Shown: piece by piece, positions 11,951 to 23,097 of the stretch
Layout of the letters: each line of letters opens with the position of its first letter
Numbering within the stretch: the first letter of the stretch is position 1
NCBI GenBank assembly: GCA_019137255.1
Contig: WPDH01000216.1
Span: forward strand, 1 to 64,000
Direction: 5' to 3'
From: Corinectria fuckeliana
Taxonomy: Eukaryota > Ascomycota > Sordariomycetes > Hypocreales > Nectriaceae
DNA length: 64,000 nucleotides
The notes under the pieces: generated by a model
What the model saw: only the letters and a program-made list of their open reading frames with translations
Told to the model about the DNA's origin: nothing
Database searches by the model: none
Translations under genes and position numbers: made by a program

Positions 11951-13959
11951 ATGAATCAGCCTACTAATGAGATGTACTACCCCCAGCACATGTCTGCGGG
12001 GCAGGCTCCTGCGCCTCAAACTGTCACCTCTGGAGGAATGAACCACTACTCCCAACACCAGCCGCCTCTGTTGCAGCCGGGTCCTGCGCAGTACTCTGCC
12101 CCGGCCCCGTACAGCCAGTACGGCTATGCCAATGGCCTCACCTCGCCTCCCACGGTCCCTCCCGTGTCAAACCCAATGGGCGGCCAGAACGTGCTTCCTC
12201 TGCCCGGCGTTGGCGCGCAGGGCACTATGCAGAGCGGCTACCAGGGCTTTGACACTACTGGCCAGCAGCCTCCTCCGGGCATGAAACCCCGCGTTACGGC
12301 TACGCTCTGGGAGGACGAGGGAAGCTTGTGCTTCCAGGTTGAGGCTCGAGGTATTTGCGTCGCTCGACGTGAGGGTAAGGATTCTCGGCCAAGGCACGAA
12401 CCGACACTCAGCTGACACATTGCAGACAACCACATGATTAACGGAACAAAGCTGTTGAATGTAGCTGGTATGACTCGTGGTCGGCGAGATGGTATTTTGA
12501 AGAGTGAAAAAGTCCGACACGTTGTCAAGATCGGCCCCATGCATTTGAAGGGCGTCTGGTATGTTCCCTCTCAACGCCCGAGACATGGAGCGCACAGCTA
12601 ACCGAGACAAGGATCCCTTACGATAGAGCTCTGGACTTTGCCAACAAGGAGAAAATTACTGAGATGCTTTACCCGCTGTTCGTCCACAACATTGGAGCCC
12701 TCCTTTACCACCCGACGAATTCGAGCCGGACCACCCAGGTAATGGCCGCTGCCGAGCGCCGCAAGGCCGAGCAGAACCAAATGCGAAACCCTGCACCACC
12801 AGGACTCCCCTCGATAGGCCAGCACCATCCCTCGATGGGCCTTCCCGGCCCCCAACCTTCTCTGCCTTCTCATAACAATATGGGCCGCCCATCGCTAGAC
12901 CGCGCGCACACCTTTCCCACCCCGCCAACAAGCGCCTCCAGCGTCATGGGAAGCATGGGAACCTCCGAGAGCTTCAATTGGCAGGGACAAGGAATGAGTG
13001 GACCTCAAGGTAACAACCCAATGACCATAGACACTGGTCTAAGCAACGCGCGCTCAATGCCAACAACACCAGCTACCACCCCACCCGGTCCCTCCCTCCA
13101 GAGCATGCATCCCTACCCCTCTGGACCGCAACAACAGTATGACAACTCTCGGCCAATGTACAACACCCAATCGACTCAGCAGTCTCCCTACCAGACTCCA
13201 AACTCGGCCCCTCAGGACAGGATGTATGGCCAGCCCAACCCGTACCCCAAGAACGAGATGGGACCCCCGTCAAGCAGGCCTTCGGCTTCGGGACCGTCCG
13301 GAGAGCAGCACGATGCCAAGCCTCCCAACGGATTGCTTCATTCTGACCAGGCGCCCCAGCCTCAGAACGGCGACGACGAGAACGAGCATGAGCACGATGC
13401 CGAGTACACCCATGATAGCAGCGCCTATGACGGTAGCCGCAACAACTACAACTACACCGCCCCCGGCGTCGGAGCGCTCGCTAACGAGACTAACCTATCA
13501 CCTGAGATGACCGGCTCGCCCAGCCACCCCGCCCCTTCAGGACGAGCTACTCCTAGAAGTGCTGCACCTCCTCAGCCTTACTACTCTCAGCACGCCGGAT
13601 ACAACACACCCCCTCGCGTGCAGCAGACCACCAGCAACCTCTATAATGTAATGAGCAACGACCGTGGAGCAGTAAACGGCGCACCCGGTAACGACGTTTA
13701 CGCTCCCCCGGCTGACATGTCTGGCTTGCCCAATGGTTATGCTGCTCAGCCTCCTATCATGAACGGATCTGGCGGTGTGCTGAAGCGAGGACGTGAGGAC
13801 GACGACGACATCTCTCGGCCTCCTAGCGATGGCCCTGGCTCCATGGGAAACCTCGACCTCAAACGACGTAAGACAATGATGGAGTCGACTGTACCGGCAC
13901 CCACCTACGACGCCATGAACCGACCTACCTCCGCCATTGCTGCCCCCAGGCGGCGATAG
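11951..13959 (+). CDS. stuA: APSES-domain transcription factor StuA
   Basis: Regulator of conidiophore and hyphal development. Three exons: 11951-12374, 12426-12558, 12612-13959 (634 aa), with introns of 51 and 53 nt. The APSES DNA-binding domain spans about residues 111-212 and includes the conserved stretches VTATLWEDEG, GTKLLNVAGMTRGRRDGILK and GVWIPYDRALDFANKEKI. It is followed by a long Pro/Ser/Gln-rich tail and a basic C-terminal region (LKRGREDDDD, LDLKRRK) that is the likely nuclear signal. I chose the ATG at 11951 because its context (GCCATGA) is good and the N-terminus resembles other sordariomycete StuA proteins. The frame stays open upstream, and an ATG at 11720 would add 77 Ser/Pro-rich residues, so a longer isoform is possible. 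Domain identity is near certain and the exact start less so. Confidence 0.95.
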
Positions 13960-15499
13960 TGTCTGGCTACGGCGCAACCCTCAACACGTTGAACTGTCAC
14001 GTCTCATCACTGGGGGCGTCGCAGCATTCTGGGCGCTGAGAGACACAATCTGTGTTTGTCTCCTGCGAATAATTCAGATTTTGCGCTGTCCTTTCCTTTT
14101 TTCCACAGTGCAACCACACATTCCTTGAATCTTTCTTAAGCTCTTGCTTTGTTTTTCTGCTACTTGCAGTCGACTCGTCGGCACCACTGTCGATTACAGG
14201 ATACGCTGACGAGTTACGATACGACTTCTATGTTACCTAAGATGCCTTGTCATGGATGTACATGGCTGATGAGTCACGCTTTGCATGGAGGTCTTAATTT
14301 TTTCTAAGAGAGCCACTGCAACCTTTTCCCTTACCACGGAGTGTTCCGAGAAACGATACGAGTGCACGGGATGAGAGACAGCACTGCCTGTAATGATCTT
14401 CAGGCGGGAATGATGAGCTCGGGGCGGACCCGCGCGATATGCTTTCCCATTCAACTGCCTTTCGAACTTTCTAACTGGAGTGAATCATTGGGAACGAAAG
14501 AGGCATTCGGGGACACACTTTATGACGACTTATGACATTTTTTACTTGACGGTTTTTTCTCCCCCCACCCTTCTGATGCTCCTCAAAAGCGCCAAAGACG
14601 GGAGTGTTTTTGGAAAGTTGCGTTAGTAGGTAACGAGTTATGAAGGACAATAAAAGCTGTTTTTCGAGGACCACAAATACATGTCTAGAGGTTTGGTTAT
14701 ACGGAATTGACTTTGTGCGCACTATGGTATTGTGACTGTTTAAAATAACTTCCGAGAGCCAGAATAGATTGCCTTTTGTGTGAATCTTTCAACCTTTCAA
14801 GTGTAATCGCATCAGAGCTCCACAGCAGATGTGTACTTTTGCATGGGCGTGCATCTGCCGTAGCCTAGCCGGGCCTTTCTGCCTGCCTAATCTACCCGTG
14901 GAAAAAGAGTTTCCGGGCAGTAATTTATCTACCTAATTATCTACCTTTTTCTGCCCCTTCACGATGGTTTCCCTAGGTTCGCAGCGGTCAGGAGAGCACT
15001 TGAACACTCCGTAAAGCTGCTACTGCTCAATCGCAGCTCGGAGCCGACATCGCTCGGGCTTAGAACGGCAACAATCAGTTACCATCTAGATATGTTGAAA
15101 GCTAGATGGATTGGTGGGGAGCTGAGGAAACCTTGAGTGGGAAACAAAGAAGCAGACTTGAAGTAAGTTACATTATAATACTTATTTTGTAGTTGTTGGT
15201 GTAAGGTTTTATTTCCAGCTCCCTCCCCTTCGAGTCGTATTGACATGAGCTGTAGACAACTCAATGGAATCGAAAGTCTCACCGGCAGGCGGGGTGCATG
15301 AACCCCACGTAAAAACCCAGTTTGAGTATGTAGCAAAGGGCGTGTGCCATGGCGGGGCGAACCAAAAGACTTACTCGTCGCAAATCTTGGGTCATCAGAT
15401 CAACAACGACAAGAGACTTCATCCACCTCGCTCTCGGACACAGAATCTCATCTGATTGGCTGTCTGCCGTCGCCAATCCGTCACCGCACCTCTCGAGCC
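13960..15499. other. Intergenic: stuA 3' region and PRO2 promoter
   Basis: No coding feature is supported. The part up to about 14,750 is T-rich and probably holds the stuA 3' UTR. A TGAGTCA element (14272-14278) matches the binding site of the fungal amino-acid-control factor CPC1/Gcn4, but it lies 1.2 kb from the PRO2 start, so its relevance is doubtful. Confidence 0.5.
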
Positions 15500-16961
15500 A
15501 TGTCCCTCACCAACGCCTCCCCGGAGGCCGCCGCCAGCGCCGCAAAGACGGCGTCCTTTGCCCTCGCGACCCTTCCCGTCTCAGCCCGCAACGAGGCGCT
15601 CGAGGCCATCCACGCCGCCCTCTCGGAAGCCAAGGACGCCATCCTCGCTGCCAACGCCCGCGATCTCCATCTCGCCCGCAAGGCTGCCGCCGACGGCAGC
15701 CTCGGCCAGGCTCTCGTGTCGAGGCTTGACCTGGGCAAGAAGGGCAAGTGGGAGGATATGCTCAAGGGCATCTTGGATGTAAGGGACCTCGATGATCCCG
15801 GTATGTCTCGATAGCCGCCTCCTTCTGAATATTCTACTCTGCATCTGATAACTAACCATCTCCCTAGTTGGCCAAGTCCAGATGCGGACCAAGCTCGATG
15901 ATGATCTCATCATGGAGCGTGTCTCATGTCCCATCGGCGTCCTCCTCATCATTTTCGAGGCTCGTCCCGAAGTCATCGCAAATATCGCCTCTCTAGCTAT
16001 CAAGTCTGGAAACGCCGCAATCCTCAAAGGTCAGTCCGACGATGCCTCTCTCTCTCCCCGAAAGACTCAAGCTCACATATCTACAGGTGGAAAGGAGTCG
16101 ACCGAGTCCTTCGTCGCCATCTCTCAAGTCATCTCATCGGCCCTTGAAAAGTCCCAGGTTCCCAACTCAGCCATCCAGCTTGTCACTACGCGCGACGTCA
16201 TCGCCCAACTCCTCGCCCAAGACCGCTACATCGACCTCGTCATCCCCCGTGGCTCCAACGAGCTTGTCCGATACATCAAGGAATCCACCAAGATCCCCGT
16301 TCTTGGCCACGCCGACGGTCTCTGCCATGTCTACCTCACCGACTCCGCAGATAAGGACAAGGCCGTCACCGCCATCGTCGACTCCAAGACCAGCTACCCC
16401 GCAGCCTGTAACGCCGTAGAGACTCTCCTCGTCCAGGAATCCGCTCTCACCACTATCTTCCCCGGCGTCGCCGCTGGCCTCGCTGCCAAGGGCGTCTCCC
16501 TGCGGTGCGACTCAGCAAGCAAGGCCGCCATTGCATCTCTGTCACTCGAGGGCGTCCAGGACGCGACCCCGGAGGACTACGACACCGAGCACCTCTCCTT
16601 GACCCTCGGCGTCAAGACCGTCCCCGACATCGACACCGCCATCACACATATCAACACTCACGGCTCCCACCACACCGACGCCATCCTCACCTCCAATGCC
16701 GCCGACGCCGAGCGCTTCATGAACGAAGTCGACTCCGCCGGTGTGTACTGGAACGCCGCTACCCGCCTCGCCGACGGCATGCGCTACGGCTTTGGCACCG
16801 AGGTCGGCATCAGCACCAACAAGATCCATGCTCGCGGTCCCGTCGGTCTCGAAGGTCTGACCATTTACAAGTACAAGATTCGCGGCGACTACCAGGCGAC
16901 CGCGAGTTACGGCGATGGTGAGGGCAAGCGGAGATGGAAGCATGAGAAGCTTGACTTGTAG
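15500..16961 (+). CDS. PRO2: Gamma-glutamyl phosphate reductase
   Basis: Second enzyme of proline synthesis: NADPH-dependent reduction of gamma-glutamyl phosphate to glutamate semialdehyde. Three exons, 15500-15800, 15868-16029 and 16087-16961, giving 445 aa, the usual length for the family. The second intron (57 nt) is a multiple of three with no stop, so an unspliced reading would insert 19 residues. Aldehyde-dehydrogenase fold signatures include CPIGVLLIIFEARPEV, LVIPRGSNELVRYI and SYPAACNAVETLLV, whose Cys is the expected catalytic thiol, plus GRATR-like and GTEVGISTNKIHARGPVGLE motifs near the C-terminus. The start ATG (CCATGTC) gives an N-terminus like the fungal homologues. No mitochondrial presequence is evident, so it probably acts in the cytosol. 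Confidence 0.96.
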
Positions 16962-17554
16962 ACAAATGGCAAACGACATACGAACGAAGGCGTTGGGCTT
17001 TAAAAGTACATAGGTGCAATTTCTTGGATCGGGCATCTTAACGTGGGAGTCGCTCACAAATCTCCGCCCGCAGGGCCATCGATAGTAGTCCTTCACGGCG
17101 GCACAGTAGCAACTACGTCATTAGTCCGTGTGAATTAAAGATGACCTCGAAATAGGCTCCTCGTGACGCTGAGGCAATCCCTCGGGGTTCTCTCAGCTGC
17201 CCGTCGGACGCCGCCGCCGAGGCACTAGACAGAAATCAAGATGAAAGTCAAGATGTTGCCACGGGCGATGAGGTGAGATTCCACAGACACACCTGCAGGC
17301 GGGTTGGTGGTGAGCTGTCAAATCACGTGGCGATGGAATGGTGAATGGAGACCTGTTGCCAAGCCAACGAGTAAACAACTGCCCCTTAAGTCCGTCCAAG
17401 ATTCTGAAACGGCGGCTAAGATTATCTCAGGACAAGCAAACGAGAACCAGAAGCTTCCTCCCCTCCCACCTTGCAGCTTTGCAGACCAGAAGACAACCTT
17501 TGCATCGATTGCCCTTTGCATTGCCTCTGCGGTTTGATTTCGGCGACTGTCACT
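16962..17554. other. Intergenic between PRO2 and TACC gene
   Basis: Contains the PRO2 3' region and the promoter and leader of the following gene. No other feature is supported. Confidence 0.5.
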
Positions 17555-19588
17555 ATGGCTTCACCCCTCTCTCCTACTACCAGCTCAACTCTCAACATCC
17601 AGACACCTCCGACCGCACGGCGCTACGACGCGTACGAGGTGCGCGCCGTCTCTTCCCGATCCGACGCGAACAGCGAGCCGTCAGAAGGGTCTTCGCCCTT
17701 TGTGTCAACGATCCACGAGACCACGGTCTCTGCAAACGAAAACGTGTCTCCCCCAAAGTCGCGACACTCTCGCGTCCTGTCGGGGTTGACTCTCTCCCCC
17801 TTCAAGATCCTGTCCGACCAAAGGGACCCGATGGACGCGAGAGCAGCCGACTTCGCGTCGCTTCGCAGTCCGCGCAAGGTGGCGGCCGAGAAACGGTTTC
17901 CTATTAAGGTCAGCAACCCGATCGAGGCGCCACGCGCTACCCCCGAACGAACCATGAGCCTCGAGGACGCAGTGCGCCAGAGTGTGGGCCTCAAGCGTGC
18001 CATTGAGATCTTCGAGGACGAGAGCGATGCCGAGGACGAACATGACATCTCTACTGGCACGGTCAACGTCACGCCTCCCGCGCAAACGGAGATGGATGAG
18101 TCGGCCTGCCCCGAGGATACCATGATCAGCACCTTCAGCACATTCTCCGCCATCCCCGACATGACCATGTTCGCGAAACTACGCCAGAGCCCGGACAAGC
18201 TCTCGACTGCCGGCACAGCGAACCCGTCGCCGGCCCGAACACCTCGACCGATGTCCATGTATGAGAGTGGTAACACGACGAACTTGCTGGACTTTACGGA
18301 ATCGATGAGGTTCCCTCAGAAGACGCCATCGAGGGGGAACGCCTCGCCGTTACGAGTAAACACGTTCGCCACTGGCACTCCGTCACGACAGATGACCAAT
18401 CTTATCGACTTTGACATCCCTCCCATGCCAACCCCGCGGAGCGTCCCAAGCATCACCCCTCGTGAGCTCGAGTCCCTCAAGTCAAATTTCCTCTCCGAGA
18501 TCAGCTCGCTCAAGGCTTCTTTAAGTGGAAAGGAGGCTGAGGCCATGTCTCTGAAGGCTGCCGTAGGGGACGCCGAGAAGCGAGTTGGCGAGTCAATGGA
18601 GCAGCTCCGCGAAGAGCGTGCCCTGAAGGAGCAATATGCCGAGGAGAAGGAGGACTGGGAAACCCGCGGACGAGAGATGGAGAGCGTCCTGAGAAAGGTC
18701 AAGGGGGAGATCGTTCACACCCAGAGAGAACGGGAGGAGCTCGAGCAGAAACTAGAGGAGAGTGAAAAGAGGAGGGAAGCCGCGGAGATGATGCACCAGG
18801 AGGCCGAGAGCAAGATGGCTGGCATGCGAGCTGGAAAGGAGATGGACAAGTCTTCGCCTGAAAGGGCCAAGAACAACAGCGCCGGATCCACCCACGAAGT
18901 CGAAATCGCCGTCGAGCGTGTTGCCCGCGAGCTTCACGCCCTGTACAAAGGCAAGCACGAGGCTAAAGTCACGGCGCTGAAGAAGTCATACGAATCACGA
19001 TGGGAAAAGCGCGTTCGGGAGCTGGAGAACTGCATCGAGGAGCTCGGCGAAGAGAACGATCGGCTCCGCATGGGCCGCGACGCGACTATGACCAAGGTCG
19101 AGCCCGGAAGCGCCGAGACGGACGAGCTCAAAGCCAAGGCGGTGCGCGACAGCGCAGCCATGAAGGGACTCACCGCCGACATCCAGCGCCTCGAGGCCGT
19201 CGTGCAGACGGTCCAGCAAGACAACGAGGGACTGCGGAGCATGCTGGAGCGGGAGCGCGTGGAGAAGGGCGAGCTGGTGCAGCTGGCCGAGGAGATGATG
19301 AACATGCAGAGCATCGTGGCCCAGCCGACCCCGGCCAAGCCTCAAATGCCCCAGATGCCCCAGATGCCCCAGGAGAGGCAGCCGGAGTCCAAGACGCCCA
19401 AGCGGACCATGGACCAGCTCCGAAGCGCCCGCGGCTCCGGCCTGAGGGCTCCCGGCTCCAGCCTCCGCGCTCCCCACGAGCGAACCAAGAGCGCCGGCGG
19501 CCTTCCGCGTCCCGGGGGCGTCCCTCGCAGTGGCATCATGAGCTCCATCGAGAAGATGGGCAGCTACCGTGGGCGAGGGGCCGAGTAA
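17555..19588 (+). CDS. Fungal TACC-family coiled-coil protein
   Basis: Single exon, 677 aa. The N-terminal 320 residues are Ser/Thr/Pro-rich and probably disordered, with SP/TP sites such as PPKSRHSRVLSGLTLSPFK. From about residue 310 the protein is largely heptad-forming Glu/Lys/Arg-rich coiled coil. The segment at about 447-510 (VERVARELHALYKGKHEAKV, then ALKKSYESRWEKRVRELE) resembles the fungal TACC domain. TACC proteins, such as fission yeast Alp7/Mia1, bind a TOG-type microtubule polymerase at spindle poles. The C-terminal tail has a short MPQ repeat and basic Ser/Pro/Gly-rich sequence ending in GSYRGRGAE. The frame continues 28 codons upstream, but that sequence looks like leader, so I chose the ATG at 17555. 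Family assignment rests on recalled similarity; another spindle-pole coiled-coil protein is the main alternative. Confidence 0.7.
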   Translation: MASPLSPTTSSTLNIQTPPTARRYDAYEVRAVSSRSDANSEPSEGSSPFVSTIHETTVSANENVSPPKSRHSRVLSGLTLSPFKILSDQRDPMDARAADFASLRSPRKVAAEKRFPIKVSNPIEAPRATPERTMSLEDAVRQSVGLKRAIEIFEDESDAEDEHDISTGTVNVTPPAQTEMDESACPEDTMISTFSTFSAIPDMTMFAKLRQSPDKLSTAGTANPSPARTPRPMSMYESGNTTNLLDFTESMRFPQKTPSRGNASPLRVNTFATGTPSRQMTNLIDFDIPPMPTPRSVPSITPRELESLKSNFLSEISSLKASLSGKEAEAMSLKAAVGDAEKRVGESMEQLREERALKEQYAEEKEDWETRGREMESVLRKVKGEIVHTQREREELEQKLEESEKRREAAEMMHQEAESKMAGMRAGKEMDKSSPERAKNNSAGSTHEVEIAVERVARELHALYKGKHEAKVTALKKSYESRWEKRVRELENCIEELGEENDRLRMGRDATMTKVEPGSAETDELKAKAVRDSAAMKGLTADIQRLEAVVQTVQQDNEGLRSMLERERVEKGELVQLAEEMMNMQSIVAQPTPAKPQMPQMPQMPQERQPESKTPKRTMDQLRSARGSGLRAPGSSLRAPHERTKSAGGLPRPGGVPRSGIMSSIEKMGSYRGRGAE

Positions 19589-20126
19589 AGATGGCAACGG
19601 GCAATCATGACGAGAAAAATTGTGTGACGGGGGTTTTTTGTTTGGCTTGTTTGCGAGCATTGGGTCCAGGTGGCGACAGGCATCGGCCACCTGGTTGCGA
19701 GCGTTGAAGGGCATGCCTTTGGTCATGCCTTGTCTTGCGGCGTAGGGGATTGGGCGACGGACTTGTGTGAATCATGAGATCTTCCGTTGGCTTTTTTTAT
19801 TTAAATTAATGATGATGTTTGGACCTTAAGGGTACGCGGCCTCGGCCCGAGTTCGAACCATTGATCGTTCATGTGTTGGGTGATTCGCGGGAGCGAGCAA
19901 AGTAAACTTGTGTAAACTAACGGGGTATATATAGTTCATTCAACTACCTAACTTCTGAGTAATTTATCAGATATATAGCACATTGCCCAGCAACAGCATT
20001 TTGACGGATGTTTGTTAGAAGCCTTGTTCCAATCCGTGATGAGGACATGATGCTTCGCGTCCATTATTTTCATGTCATCCTTCAAATCCCATATCTTTTC
20101 CTTTCTGCAATTATCTGCCTACTCCT
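19589..20126. other. Convergent intergenic region
   Basis: Lies between the 3' ends of the TACC gene and the amidohydrolase gene. It becomes A/T-rich from about 19,780 (TTTTTTATTTAAATTAATGATGATG), as expected for 3' UTRs. No coding feature seen. Confidence 0.5.
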
Positions 20127-21232
20127 TCACAGCCTGTACGCCTTTTTAGCAGTTCCGCCAAAGATCATAGCACGCTCCTCGTCGTCCAGCGTGGCCATCC
20201 AGCACATGCGCTCAACAACGCTGTGCCATCGGGGCCAGGCGTCCTCGACGCCGACAGTGCAGACGGGCCAGTCGCTGCCAAACATGATGCGGCTGGGGCC
20301 AAAGGTGGCAAGGACGATGCCGAGCCAACCGAGGGTAGACTCGAAGATGTGGTTGGCGGTCTGGTTCTTGAGGGAGTCGGGCATCTCGGAGAAGCCGCCC
20401 GAGAGCTTCATGTAGGTGTGGGGGTCCTTGCTAAGGGTGTACATGGCAGTACGCCAGGCGGCAAAGTTGGAGTCCGAAACGAGGTTGTAGATGCTGAAGT
20501 CGGGCTTGCAGAGATGGTCTGGAAAGACGATGTAGTCAGTTATGGGGGCGTCGGGGCAGAGTGAGCACACGGGACATTCTTACTTAGAACCAAAGTGACC
20601 TTTTCCTCTTCCGGGACACCATCGTGGACGCGGTCGACAAAGGCAATGAGCTCGTCGAGCTGCTTCTTGCCCCGGCGGTGTTGGTCGACACCGACCTCAA
20701 AGACCAAGCCCTTGCGGCCGAGCAGCTTGACGCTCTCGACGAAGTCATCCTCCAGCATGGTTCCGTGGGGCTTGTCCTGCACCAGATACCGGAATCCCTT
20801 GACCTTGGACCACGCCTCGCCAGCCTCCTCTTGCACACGCTCGAGATACTTCTCCGTGACGGCGACGCCGCTGGGGAGGGGCGCCCAAGGGATGATGGCC
20901 AGGCACAGCTTCGCATCGTCGGCGGAATGGCCCTCGCCGTCGCGGGGCTGGCCGAGGGCAACGCGCCTGATCCAGGCGAGCTCGGCGAGGGGGCCCTCCC
21001 ACCCGGAGCCGTCGGCGGCACCCGTCTCGAGGTCGTTCTTGCGGTCCGTCTCGACGAAGACGAAGCCGAGGAGGGAGGGCGCGGAGCCGGCAGCCTTGCG
21101 GTATTCGTCGACCGAGTGCTGGCCGGCGAGCGGATGGTCGGGGGTGCACCAGGCGAGGGAGTCGACCTCGGAGGCTGGGTACAGGTGGATGTGGGAGTCG
21201 ATGATGGGGAGGATGAGCTGTTCGTCCGCCAT
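20127..21232 (-). CDS. Amidohydrolase, L-rhamnono-gamma-lactonase-like
   Basis: Metal-dependent hydrolase of the amidohydrolase-2 family (TIM barrel). Two exons on the minus strand, 21232-20584 and 20518-20127, with a 65-nt intron, giving 346 aa. The N-terminus carries the metal-binding HxH in LPIIDSHIHLYPASEVD. Other family marks are KGFRYLVQDKP, GLVFEVGVDQH, VLNHLCKPDF (formed across the splice) and FGSDWPVCTVG with the late Asp ligand. The SHIHLYPASE start and overall length resemble fungal L-rhamnono-1,4-lactonases of the non-phosphorylated rhamnose pathway. No other rhamnose-pathway gene is adjacent, so the substrate is inferred and other lactones are possible. Confidence 0.85.
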
Positions 21233-22257
21233 GGTTGCGGCTTGTCGGAGGGTCGAGATTGATTGGGTTTCGATTGGACCGTTGGTGGAAACGGGTCAAG
21301 ATGGAATCAAGGCCTGAGATGGATACAGCAGTCGTGTACTTTTCAGGCGTCCGGTCAATGTCGATCCTGGATTCACAATGGGCGGTTGGATGAAGAAGTC
21401 AAGTTGCTCGAGGCCGTTGGAAGTCGGTGTGAAACAGCTTGGATGGTATATTATGGAAGCTGCTGCCCGCTGTAACTTACCCCGCTAATGTGCCCCCCGC
21501 CGCCCCCGCCGCCGCTGTGGCTAATTCATCTAGATTGATAAATACCCCGAAATAGCGAGCAGCTCAATTCCAAGTGGATATTTAAGGCTATCTGGAATTA
21601 TCTACATCCACCATCCTCCACATGGGTTGTGTAAAGCGACGTCGATTGACCTATGAGTGCTTGACATTTTAAAACACACGATACGAGGAACACAGCACTT
21701 CACTTTCAAGGCACTCATGGGAGTCTCGGGTTTCAATGAATAGATTCAATCGTCGTCTATACACTGGCAGCAACCAAATTATTGACCTGTGGTTCTGCCT
21801 CGTTGTTGTGGCTCGCCTAGACCGACCTTCATCGTCGGGTCCAGTACATCCACGGCTTGACTATCCTAGAGTTGGGAATCCCATCCGTTGAGAGGCAGGA
21901 TGAGATCTTCCAGATGTTGGCGCCGGTCCTGTGGGAGGGGCTTTCGCAGCCTCCCAGCTCACTCAGGACCCAAAAAATAGATTATCCACACAGGCGGGAC
22001 AGGAGCCGCCGCGTCTGTGGGAGGGCCGCAGCATCGACCCATTGGGGATCGCACGCGTCGGACACGGAGGCATTATACCAAGGCCAGCTTGGATTGCCGT
22101 CCCGCGCCGTAAAGGAGTTGTGCTGGTGTACTACAACAACATGGGGCGAGTCAGCCCGGCGCGGAGTCGCGGCCAGGGGCTGCTCGAAGCAAAGAGTGAA
22201 CGGCTGATACGTGTCTCAGCCTCTTTCGAGCATCTTCTAAGTGGGTTGGCGAAGTCT
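21233..22257. other. Intergenic between amidohydrolase and EsdC-like gene
   Basis: Holds the amidohydrolase promoter and the downstream region of the next minus-strand gene. An open plus-strand frame from 21931 runs into the antisense of the EsdC-like gene and is a shadow. Nothing else is supported. Confidence 0.5.
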
Positions 22258-23097
22258 TTAAGCGACAACCATGCCGTTGCGGCGGGAGGAGACGGGCTCG
22301 TACTCGTCCTCAGAGTCGCAGTCGGAGTCGTCCTCAGAGCCGCAGCGAGCCCCGCCACAGTCGAGGAGAACGCGGTCGCCCTTTCGGGTGATTCCGTAGC
22401 GCTCGCAGGTGCAGGTAGAGCACTCGGATCCGGGGGTGCTGTAGCCGGAGAGCGAGGAGCTAGAGTCGGAGCGGTAGGACAGGGCAGAGCCGACGGAGGA
22501 CACGGGCGACGAGCTGAAGTCGGCGATGACGTCCTCATCGAGACCGGCGGAGCCGAAGCGGGCGGTGAGCTCCTCAATGGACTCGTTGTCGTAGTAGTCG
22601 GCGTTCAGGATGTTCTTGGTGGCGTGGGGAGACATGGGCTTGGGGGCCTTGATCTGGGAAACGGACAGGGGGCGGCCTTTGGGGATCTCGACGGACAGCG
22701 ACTTGGAGGACGACTTGGAGGACGACTTGGAGGAAGACTTGGAGGACGACTTGGAGGAAGACTTGGAAGAAGACTTGGAGGAGGACTTCTTGTGCGAATC
22801 CGTGGGGACATCGAGGATGTTCAGCTCACGGCCGGTGGTGGGCTCGACGGTCGAGGTGACGGAAGGGTTGTGGGCAACGTGGTAGCCATCAATGATGTAG
22901 TAGTACCAGTATCGCTGGCCAGCCTCGAGGGTGGAGTTCTGGAATCGGAAGGTTCCCTTCCACGAGCCGGACTTGGAGGAGGTCTTGTCCTTGGAGAGAG
23001 GAAGCTGACCGGTGTAGTTGTCCCAAGAGCCGAGGAGGTGGACGGACTTGACGCCGGAGGAGACGCGAAGGGAGAAAGAGAGTTGGATAGCCGACAT
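22258..23097 (-). CDS. EsdC-like protein with AMPK-beta-type glycogen-binding domain
   Basis: Single exon, 279 aa. Residues 1-95 form a carbohydrate-binding module of the AMPK-beta/CBM48 kind, with VKSVHLLGSWDNYTGQLPL, GSWKGTFRF and RYWYYYIIDGYHVAHNPS. It is followed by a (SSSK)7 low-complexity stretch, a conserved-looking acidic segment (ADYYDNESIEELTARFG), a Ser-rich region and a Cys-containing C-terminus (ECSTCTCERYG). The layout resembles EsdC, a protein needed for early sexual development in Aspergillus nidulans. It may bind glycogen or act as a scaffold; no kinase or catalytic domain is present. The first in-frame ATG is at 23097. Upstream codons stay open but lack an ATG in good context. 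Confidence 0.8.
   Translation of the reverse strand: MSAIQLSFSLRVSSGVKSVHLLGSWDNYTGQLPLSKDKTSSKSGSWKGTFRFQNSTLEAGQRYWYYYIIDGYHVAHNPSVTSTVEPTTGRELNILDVPTDSHKKSSSKSSSKSSSKSSSKSSSKSSSKSSSKSLSVEIPKGRPLSVSQIKAPKPMSPHATKNILNADYYDNESIEELTARFGSAGLDEDVIADFSSSPVSSVGSALSYRSDSSSSLSGYSTPGSECSTCTCERYGITRKGDRVLLDCGGARCGSEDDSDCDSEDEYEPVSSRRNGMVVA
22700..22790 (-). repeat. 12-bp coding repeat, (SSSK)n
   Basis: Seven tandem SSSK units, encoded by a near-perfect 12-nt repeat inside the EsdC-like gene. It is a candidate site for length variation. Confidence 0.85.

Noticed and set aside
19000..19707. 235-codon plus-strand frame in another phase
   Set aside because: Overlaps the TACC-like gene in a different frame; Arg/Gly/Pro-rich translation of GC-rich coding DNA.
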